Of a stretch of 64,000 nucleotides of DNA, positions 38,406-44,771 are shown piece after piece. Origin of the DNA: Thalassotalea eurytherma. GTDB lineage: Bacteria > Pseudomonadota > Gammaproteobacteria > Enterobacterales > Alteromonadaceae. The first letter of the stretch is position 1; each line of letters begins with the position of its first letter. A program made the position numbers and the translations under genes. The stretch is taken from contig NZ_BSSU01000012.1 of the NCBI RefSeq assembly GCF_030161415.1, positions 114,761-178,760 of the forward strand, read 5' to 3'. The notes beneath the pieces are model-generated. The model was not told the DNA's origin. It was given only the letters and a program-made list of their open reading frames with translations, and searched no databases.

Positions 38406-39434
38406 TTAACGTTTTGCCGAATATACCGTAAAACCATTGGCTTTTATCAGCTGTTTTACCGAGTTAAAGCGTTTACCCATAATAGGCTGGTACTTTAAAA
38501 AGCTATTTGCGACTATCGTCAAAGAGCCATGCTTATTAATATGGTTAACGATATTGTCTAAAAAGCTTTCAGTTGCTTGATAATGAGTTTTCAATCCTTG
38601 ATGAAAAGGAGGATTGGAGATGACATGATCAAAAGCATTGGTAATATTAGACATGCTGTCGGTAGCGATGAAATTGGCTTTGATGTTTAATTGTGACAAC
38701 GTTTTTTTTGCTGAAGCAAGTGCTAAGGCACTGACATCTGCCAGCGATAATGTCACATTTTTATCTTTACTCGCAATATAAGCAGCGATTACGCCTGCAC
38801 CACAACCAAAGTCTAGCACCGATGCATCAGAGTAATCGGGTAAAAACTCTAACAGTACGCGTGTACCAACATCTAACTTTTCTTGGCTAAAAACACCTGG
38901 CAGGGCAAATACGTTGATGGTTTTGTCATGCACATTAACCGGATAACTCTTATACCAATCGTCGAGGTTAAATGGTTGAGTTTGATTGATATAGCAACCA
39001 CTAAATAGCATGCAATGTCTCGCAGCATCATCTTTTTGGCAATGCTGAAGAAAGCCTTTAGCGAGTTTCTCAACAGATTTTACGCCGGAATTTTTCTCGC
39101 CAACAAAATAGATAAGTGTCTCATTGGTCACCACATCATTAAGCATCGCCAAGGTATAGGCGAGTTCAGCTTTGCTTTTTGGAAAGAGAATGACAACAAC
39201 GTCGTGCTGCTTATTTGCTGTGTATTGATGAGAAAACTGAACGTCATGCTGTTTTTTTTGATGTGCTAAATACTCACCATAATGGTGATTATAAAAGCTC
39301 AATTGGGCATCAGGGTATGCCGCTTGATACTCTTCAACAAATAGATCTGCCGAAATATTTATAAAGAGTGGCGTTTGAGCTTTTAATAGGTCGAGGTTCT
39401 TAATTAATAACTGACTAGTATTTGCGACAGACAT
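38406..39434 (-). CDS. rsmC: 16S rRNA (guanine-1207-N2) methyltransferase
   Basis: A 342-residue SAM-dependent enzyme modifying G1207 of 16S rRNA. It consists of two Rossmann-type halves; the catalytic one carries VLDFGCGAGVIAAYIA and the NPPF motif (ISNPPFHQGLKTHY). The start at 39434 gives the N-terminus MSVANTSQLL; a 14-residue longer frame exists but lacks a ribosome site. It is monocistronic. The domain order and motif fit RsmC rather than RsmD. Confidence 0.9.
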   Translation of the reverse strand: MSVANTSQLLIKNLDLLKAQTPLFINISADLFVEEYQAAYPDAQLSFYNHHYGEYLAHQKKQHDVQFSHQYTANKQHDVVVILFPKSKAELAYTLAMLNDVVTNETLIYFVGEKNSGVKSVEKLAKGFLQHCQKDDAARHCMLFSGCYINQTQPFNLDDWYKSYPVNVHDKTINVFALPGVFSQEKLDVGTRVLLEFLPDYSDASVLDFGCGAGVIAAYIASKDKNVTLSLADVSALALASAKKTLSQLNIKANFIATDSMSNITNAFDHVISNPPFHQGLKTHYQATESFLDNIVNHINKHGSLTIVANSFLKYQPIMGKRFNSVKQLIKANGFTVYSAKR

Positions 39435-39564
39435 AATGTGAGTGAGTAATTCTAAAAAAAGCGCATTATGCCACAAACTATCGCAATGTGTGACTATAGG
39501 CGATGTTCTATTGAATATGTGTTAGCTTTAATGACATCGTAATACGGATGTTAGGCGCTATTAA

Positions 39565-40821
39565 TTGATAAAACCCATTAAAAGGTTGGTGACGCGTTGG
39601 CTGGCAAGCGATTTATCTACAGATTGCCAGATTTATCGCAGCAAAATAAAGCAAAAGCTATTTCGCAATGAGCCAACTGCTGAAGTTTATTTAGCGCTAA
39701 CCGATCCGTATAGCTATATGCTGGTTCAAGTGTTGCCGGAGCTTGAGCAACGATTTAAGCTGTCCTTTAAAATCTATTTCGTCGCTGGCACAAACCATGA
39801 TATTTCAGCTAATAGTAAGCTATGGCAAGCGTGGTCAAGAAATGATGTAAATCAGCTAGCCAAACGCTATCAATTAGATGAAATTATGCAATACCCAAAT
39901 GTAGATGACATAAACACAGGGCAACAAGAGTGGCAACTTCTACCAAAAACTGTTGCCAATGCGGTTAACGTTTTTCGTAAAACTTGGCGAGGGCAATATG
40001 ACGACATCTATGCGTTATCTACGCCTGTTATTAATGCGTTATTAAATAATCAAGAAACACAAAAGCACAGGGGACACTACCTACCAGCAACCATTCGTTT
40101 TATGAATCAATGGTATTGGGGAATTGATCGACTAAGTCATTTTGAGACTTTATTAAATCAACAGCAACTCAATATCACTAATGACAGTTTCCGTTATCTA
40201 CAAACACAATTAGTATTCGCTAATATTGGTCATAAGCAACAGGAAACGGTGACGGCCTATTTGTCGCTACGCAGCCCATATTCCTATTTAGGCCTTATTC
40301 AGGCACAGAAACTTGCAAGTCATTATCAACTTACGTTAAACATTAAACTTTTGATGCCTATGGTAATGAGGGGCTTGTCTGTATCTCGATTAAAACAAAA
40401 GTGTATATTTACCGATGCCGTCAGAGAGGCTAAAGCGAAAGATATCCCTTTTCATAAATTTGCCGACCCTATCGGCGAAGGTGTTATCAATAGCTACCAG
40501 TTTTTTTACTACGCCAAATACTGCGAGTGTGAAGTAGAATATTTATTGGCTTTGTTTCAAGCGGTGTATGTTGATGGCGTCGACTTGTCTAAATTACGCA
40601 ATGTGAAGAAAATTTTACTTCACATTGGTTTAGATGTGGAAGCTGCGTTACATTTTTCAAAGCATAACCCCTGGCAAGCCAGCATAGATGAAAATGACAA
40701 CCATTTATCTGAGAAAGGGTTCTGGGGAGTACCTGTTTTCGAGTACAGAGAATTGAGCGTTTGGGGGCAGGATAGACTTTGGCAAATTGAACAAGCAATA
40801 ATTGACCTAAATGATAACTAA
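39565..40821 (+). CDS. Tandem DsbA/HCCA-isomerase-like thioredoxin-fold protein
   Basis: A 418-residue cytoplasmic protein with two thioredoxin-fold domains of the DsbA/2-hydroxychromene-2-carboxylate isomerase type (about 35-210 and 220-415). Each starts with an S/T-x-PYSY turn (ALTDPYSYML, SLRSPYSYLG), where DsbA has CxxC; both lack cysteines there, so thiol oxidation is unlikely and kappa-GST-like chemistry is possible. The second domain keeps WGVPVF (cis-Pro loop). The start is a TTG without a good ribosome site; TTG/GTG codons about 8 codons on are alternatives. Substrate unknown. Confidence 0.75.
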   Translation: MIKPIKRLVTRWLASDLSTDCQIYRSKIKQKLFRNEPTAEVYLALTDPYSYMLVQVLPELEQRFKLSFKIYFVAGTNHDISANSKLWQAWSRNDVNQLAKRYQLDEIMQYPNVDDINTGQQEWQLLPKTVANAVNVFRKTWRGQYDDIYALSTPVINALLNNQETQKHRGHYLPATIRFMNQWYWGIDRLSHFETLLNQQQLNITNDSFRYLQTQLVFANIGHKQQETVTAYLSLRSPYSYLGLIQAQKLASHYQLTLNIKLLMPMVMRGLSVSRLKQKCIFTDAVREAKAKDIPFHKFADPIGEGVINSYQFFYYAKYCECEVEYLLALFQAVYVDGVDLSKLRNVKKILLHIGLDVEAALHFSKHNPWQASIDENDNHLSEKGFWGVPVFEYRELSVWGQDRLWQIEQAIIDLNDN

Positions 40822-40827
40822 AGGTTA

Positions 40828-40856
40828 TTGCCAATAAATTTACATCGTGTTTAAAT
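40828..40856 (+). promoter_or_regulatory. Candidate promoter of the lysine-riboswitch operon
   Basis: TTGCCA (40828-40833), 17 bases, TTAAAT (40851-40856). Transcription from about 40863 would include the whole aptamer. Confidence 0.55.
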
Positions 40857-40899
40857 AGCCCCGTCTTTTTTACTCGTTGACGTTTATTCAACGAGCACA

Positions 40900-41199
40900 A
40901 AGTCAGAAGAGGAGCGTTAACCAGGTAATTACTTCGAGGAGATCAAACTCCAATGAAGGGTAATGAGGGGGATTAACGCCGAGACAAATATATTTTTGAT
41001 GATTTATTTGTCGGTTGTATAGGTTGAATCCTAGCAATTGTCACCGTAATTGGTGGAGAGCTTCTGGTTAATGTCATATTTTCAGAGGCTACCGCCTACT
41101 GTCGTATCACATGCCTTGAGCTTTAATCTCGTTAAGTTCAAGGTAGTATCTTTACTTTCTTGTCTTCTCGTAAGTTGTTTTAGATTAGAAGGTTACATC
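40900..41199 (+). ncRNA. Lysine riboswitch (L box) and leader
   Basis: The aptamer (about 40900-41070) shows, in order, the conserved blocks of the lysine riboswitch: CAGAAGAGGAGCG (P1 arm and J1/2), TGAAGGG, GAGGGGG, GCCGAGACAAATA paired with TATTTGTCGG, GGTTGAATCC, TGTCACC paired with GGTGGAG, and CTTCTG closing P1 (40904-40909 with 41061-41066). It matches the E. coli lysC L box block by block. The rest of the leader has no T-run terminator. A CTTCT (41164-41168) could mask the Shine-Dalgarno AGAAGG (41187-41192), so control may be at translation; this platform is a guess. It precedes the DapD-like operon. Confidence 0.93.
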
Positions 41200-41949
41200 A
41201 TGAATTGGCAAGAAACATTAGCTCAACTCGAGCAAGGCACATTGCGCGCTGCATACCAAGACGAGCAGGGCGAATGGCACGCAAACACACAAGTTAAACA
41301 AGCGATTTTAGAAGTATTCAAAGCAGGCGAAAACGTTGCTTTTGAAAATCAATATCATGGCTTTGTTGATAAGCACAACCTCCCAACACAATCCTACACT
41401 CCACAAGATGGCGTGCGTATGGTACCTGGTGGCTCTTCAGTGAGAGCCGGTGCACATGTCGCAAGCGGTGTTATTATTATGCCACCGGCTTATATCAATA
41501 TTGGTGCATTTGTTGATTCAGGTACCATGGTTGATAGCCATGCCTTAGTTGGTTCATGCGCGCAAATTGGTAAAAACGTCCATTTATCGGCTGCGGTACA
41601 AATTGGTGGTGTTTTAGAACCTATCGGTGCCAGCCCTGTGATTATTGAAGATAATGCCTTTTTAAGCGCTGGCGTTGTCGTTGTTGAAGGTCGTGTTGTT
41701 AAAAAAGGTGCTGTTTTAGCACCCGGTGTTAGTTTGAGCGCATCTATGCCTGTATATGATTGCGTCCATGAATATCAATTAGAGCGTGGTGCTCCAATTC
41801 CTGAAAACGCAGTCGTAGTGCAAGGAACACGTCCTATAACGAGTGGCTGGGCGAAAGAGCAAGGTTTACAAATGGCATGTGCACTTATCGTGAAATATCG
41901 AGATGAAAAAAGTGATGCGGCGTTAGAACTTGAGTCGTTATTAAGGTAG
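41200..41949 (+). CDS. DapD-like N-succinyltransferase, lysine-riboswitch controlled
   Basis: A 249-residue left-handed beta-helix acyltransferase. The core (NIGAFVDSGTMVDSH, GSCAQIGKNVHLSA, IGGVLEP, IIEDNAF) follows tetrahydrodipicolinate N-succinyltransferase closely. It is shorter than DapD (274), the N-terminal domain is reduced, and positions that in DapD read GARSEVVEG and STRIYD are SAGVVVVEG and SMPVYD here. Succinyl-CoA use is probable; the acceptor may differ. The ATG at 41200 follows AGAAGG; the longer frame from 41050 runs through the riboswitch and is not real. Four bases separate it from the decarboxylase gene. Confidence 0.88.
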   Translation: MNWQETLAQLEQGTLRAAYQDEQGEWHANTQVKQAILEVFKAGENVAFENQYHGFVDKHNLPTQSYTPQDGVRMVPGGSSVRAGAHVASGVIIMPPAYINIGAFVDSGTMVDSHALVGSCAQIGKNVHLSAAVQIGGVLEPIGASPVIIEDNAFLSAGVVVVEGRVVKKGAVLAPGVSLSASMPVYDCVHEYQLERGAPIPENAVVVQGTRPITSGWAKEQGLQMACALIVKYRDEKSDAALELESLLR

Positions 41950-41953
41950 TTTT

Positions 41954-43186
41954 ATGTCGAATCAACGTTCTCAACCTCGTTTTATTGCGCCTGAATTTGT
42001 CCGTGATTTGGAAGATCACTTTCTGAGAGTACAGCCAGAAAACGGTTACTATGTTTATCACATAGAGCAATTAAAACAGCATTTAGCAAAATTGCAGCAA
42101 CAAGATGTTGTTAAGCTTTGGTTCGCTGTCAAAGCTAACCCCTTATCAAGCGTTATTAAAACCATCGCTGATCAAGGTTTTAGTTTTGATGTTGCAAGCC
42201 AAGGTGAGTTAGAGCAAGTATTAGCACAAGGTGTTTCGCCACAAAATATCCTTAATACAGGCCCCGCGAAATCTAGACAACAAATCGCACGGTTTATCGA
42301 TCGTGGTGTTGCTATTTTTGTTGTAGAAAGTATCAATCAACTTGTATGGCTCAATGAGGTTGCAGAACAAAAACGTGTTACGCCAAAGGTTTTATTGAGA
42401 GTACAACTTCAATGGCCAGAAGGTGAGAAAAACCCACTGGGGGGCAACGAATTGACCCCTTTTGGTTTAGCAACGCAACAATGGCAAACGCTTACTATAG
42501 CTGATTATCAACATGTTAATATCTGCGGTATTCATATTTTCCAGTGGGGTAATATGTTGAGCAACGCTAAAATGTTTGAGCTGTGGTCACAAATGATTCC
42601 ACCACTGTCGCAACTTGCTGAAACATTAGGCTTTGATTTAGATATATTAGATTTAGGTGGTGGCCTCGGCATTGACTATTTACAAACTGGCCAAGCGATA
42701 AATTGGTCTACAGCAATGCAAGATCTCGCAGAAATAAAAGAAAAAGCCAACGTAAAGGAAATTTGGTTAGAGCTAGGGCGCTACGCGGTTGCGCAATCAG
42801 GGTATTACATTGCGCCTATTGTTGATAGAAAAGATAATTTTGGTAGCCAACAGCTTATTCTCGCTGGCGGTATCAATCATTTATTACGCCCTGCAATAAC
42901 CAATCAACCCTTTCCTACCAGACTATTAAGAACATCAGCAAGTGAGTGTGAACATTTCCATGTTCATGGCCCGTTATGTACAAGCCTGGATAAGCTAGGG
43001 GAATTTGATTTTCCGCAAGACGTCAAAGAAGGCGATGCGTTAGTTTTTGGACTTTGTGGCGCTTATGGCTTTACTGAAAGTATGCCGTTCTTTTTGTGTC
43101 ATGATATAGCCGCAGAATATATTTTCGTTGATCAAAACTTTGAGCTAATAAGAGAGCCACAAGCGCCTCAGTGGTATTTACGATGA
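41954..43186 (+). CDS. LysA-like PLP decarboxylase (fold type III)
   Basis: A 410-residue enzyme of the Orn/Lys/DAP decarboxylase 2 family. The PLP lysine lies in WFAVKANPLS (about residue 57), the PLP phosphate loop in DLGGGLGIDY (about 235), and the cross-dimer motif in HGPLCTSLDKLG (Cys, about 337); CGAYGFTESM follows. The CTSLD motif fits decarboxylases acting on alpha-amino acids with a distal group, such as DAP; carboxynorspermidine decarboxylase or a specialised LysA-like enzyme are alternatives. Translation is coupled to its neighbours on both sides (4-base gap; ATGA overlap). Product not determined. Confidence 0.85.
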   Translation: MSNQRSQPRFIAPEFVRDLEDHFLRVQPENGYYVYHIEQLKQHLAKLQQQDVVKLWFAVKANPLSSVIKTIADQGFSFDVASQGELEQVLAQGVSPQNILNTGPAKSRQQIARFIDRGVAIFVVESINQLVWLNEVAEQKRVTPKVLLRVQLQWPEGEKNPLGGNELTPFGLATQQWQTLTIADYQHVNICGIHIFQWGNMLSNAKMFELWSQMIPPLSQLAETLGFDLDILDLGGGLGIDYLQTGQAINWSTAMQDLAEIKEKANVKEIWLELGRYAVAQSGYYIAPIVDRKDNFGSQQLILAGGINHLLRPAITNQPFPTRLLRTSASECEHFHVHGPLCTSLDKLGEFDFPQDVKEGDALVFGLCGAYGFTESMPFFLCHDIAAEYIFVDQNFELIREPQAPQWYLR

Positions 43187-44307
43187 AACAAGATACACAT
43201 ATTGAAAAGTCAGTGCTTGATATGGGCGAAATGGCCTCTGGCGCTAAGTTAACTGTGCCTGTCTATTTTATTAAGGGCCAAGGTAAGGGGCCTAATGTTT
43301 ATATTCAAGCGAATATGCATGGCGCTGAAGTGCAAGGCAACGCGGTGATTTATCAGTTGCTTGAACAACTCAAGCAGCTAACTTTATTGGGTGATATTAC
43401 TTTAGTGCCCTACGCGAACCCTGTCGGGGCAAATCATAAGAATGGCGAGTACACATTAGGCCGTTTCGATCCAATAACAGGCGTTAATTGGAATCGCATG
43501 TATCATTTCGATCAAGAAAGCATTGATCATTATGTTGAGCAGGTAGATGGGTTATCGCAGGCGCAGATCGATGAAGGTTTTCAGCAACTATTATTGCGCA
43601 ATGTTGAGCAGAAACTCGATCACAACCAATATGGTTTAACAACTGGGCAGCGTATTGCTTATCAATTGCAAAAAATGGCACATCAAGCAGATCTCGTACT
43701 CGACTTACATACTGGCCCTATTTCATCTAAACATTTGTATTGTCCTGAATACGCACAAAACAGTGCTAAATATTTTGATATTGAACATACGGTTTTAATC
43801 CCCAATAGTTTTGACGGTGCAATGGATGAAGCCACTTTTTGCCCATGGTGGACCTTGGCGAAATCATTAAATGCAAAAGGGATTGATTACACGCTTGAGC
43901 GTGAAAGTTTTACGGTAGAGCTGGGTTCACAAGAATTGATCGATTTAGATGTGGCTCATCAAGATGCATTAAGTATTTTAAGTTACTTACAATATAAAAA
44001 GGTTATTCAAACGACGGAATTTACCCCAAAAAAAATTACCCGTTACGGCTGTATGTTGAGTGATTACAAGGCATTTTATTCGCCGATGGGCGGTATGGTT
44101 GATTATTTAGCTGATTTTGGTGAAGTATTAAAAGCAGGACAGCCGCTTGCTCGTATTCTTCGCATGGATAATTACGGTGATGGCGACGCACTGCATTATA
44201 TTAGTTTAGATCATGATGTTATTCCGATTTTGCACTTTGCTTCTGCGAGCGTGAATCAAGGTACTGAACTATATAAAGTGTTTAGTAAATTCTTTCAAAT
44301 AACGTAA
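43183..44307 (+). CDS. M14 succinylglutamate desuccinylase/aspartoacylase-like deacylase
   Basis: A 374-residue zinc hydrolase of the AstE/ASPA group. Zinc ligands and catalysis are visible in NMHGAEVQG (HxxE), VLDLHTGP (His) and TVELGS (catalytic Glu); VPYANPVGANHKNG is a substrate-loop motif of the family, and the C-terminal part (about 290-374) forms the usual beta domain. Start set at ATG 43183, overlapping the decarboxylase stop as ATGA. As the last gene of the riboswitch operon it could remove the acyl group added by the DapD-like enzyme, replacing DapE in a mini-pathway. That role is inferred. Confidence 0.85.
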   Translation: MKQDTHIEKSVLDMGEMASGAKLTVPVYFIKGQGKGPNVYIQANMHGAEVQGNAVIYQLLEQLKQLTLLGDITLVPYANPVGANHKNGEYTLGRFDPITGVNWNRMYHFDQESIDHYVEQVDGLSQAQIDEGFQQLLLRNVEQKLDHNQYGLTTGQRIAYQLQKMAHQADLVLDLHTGPISSKHLYCPEYAQNSAKYFDIEHTVLIPNSFDGAMDEATFCPWWTLAKSLNAKGIDYTLERESFTVELGSQELIDLDVAHQDALSILSYLQYKKVIQTTEFTPKKITRYGCMLSDYKAFYSPMGGMVDYLADFGEVLKAGQPLARILRMDNYGDGDALHYISLDHDVIPILHFASASVNQGTELYKVFSKFFQIT

Positions 44308-44361
44308 AAAGTGTACCATTTGACGAAAAAATCACATAGAGTATTTTTAATTGTTAGCTTT

Positions 44362-44379
44362 TGATATATTATAACATCA
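44362..44379. promoter_or_regulatory. Zur-like operator
   Basis: TGATATATTATAACATCA; its core ATATTATAACAT differs by one base from the palindrome ATGTTATAACAT of gammaproteobacterial Zur boxes. It lies 27 bases before the small CxxCH gene and upstream of the His-rich TonB receptor. Confidence 0.65.
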
Positions 44380-44405
44380 TAATATTCATCTGACTGATTT
44401 GGTTC

Positions 44406-44717
44406 ATGGCGCCACATTTTCGTTCCTTTGAGAATGACAAATATTCCAAACGTGTAGTCAACATATTTTTATGTGTTGTCTTTGCATTGCTATGGGCTAA
44501 TGTCGCTCATAGTGCCCATGTCGGTTTTGTTGATGATCATCTTGTTGAAGTCGACTGCAGTGTTTGTCATTTTGGCGGGCACCCACCACCTGAAACGTTA
44601 TCAATTCCTGCTACAATTTCTGTCTTTGAATTTGTCGTATCTAATTACCAATCTATTCATTTACTTGAGAGTCCAATTAACCTTAACGCACCGTTAAGGG
44701 CACCTCCTCACTCGTAA
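44406..44717 (+). CDS. Small secreted CxxCH protein ahead of a zinc receptor
   Basis: A 103-residue protein with a hydrophobic N-terminal signal or anchor (about 21-40, ending AHSAH), then a candidate metal site VDCSVCHFGGH (CxxCH) and a proline-rich end (RAPPHS). The C...C...RAPP layout resembles small DUF2946-like proteins that precede metal-related TonB receptors, but the family is not certain. CxxCH could also suggest haem, though one motif in so small a protein is weak. It is 54 bases before the receptor gene, under the same Zur-like site. Confidence 0.6.
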   Translation: MAPHFRSFENDKYSKRVVNIFLCVVFALLWANVAHSAHVGFVDDHLVEVDCSVCHFGGHPPPETLSIPATISVFEFVVSNYQSIHLLESPINLNAPLRAPPHS

Positions 44718-44771
44718 ACACATCAATCGAAAAACACATTTAAATCTAATAATATTTTTGGGAGAAGAGCA

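Noticed and set aside
40873..40895. Hairpin CTCGTTGA/TCAACGAG as a terminator
   Set aside because: No T-run follows on the plus strand and the minus strand has an A-run; it may just be leader structure.
40996..41040. tRNA-like TTGAATCC
   Set aside because: It is a conserved block of the lysine riboswitch, with no acceptor or anticodon stems around it.
41050..41199. N-terminal extension of the DapD-like protein
   Set aside because: It runs through the riboswitch and leader; ATG 41200 has a ribosome site and matches the family start.
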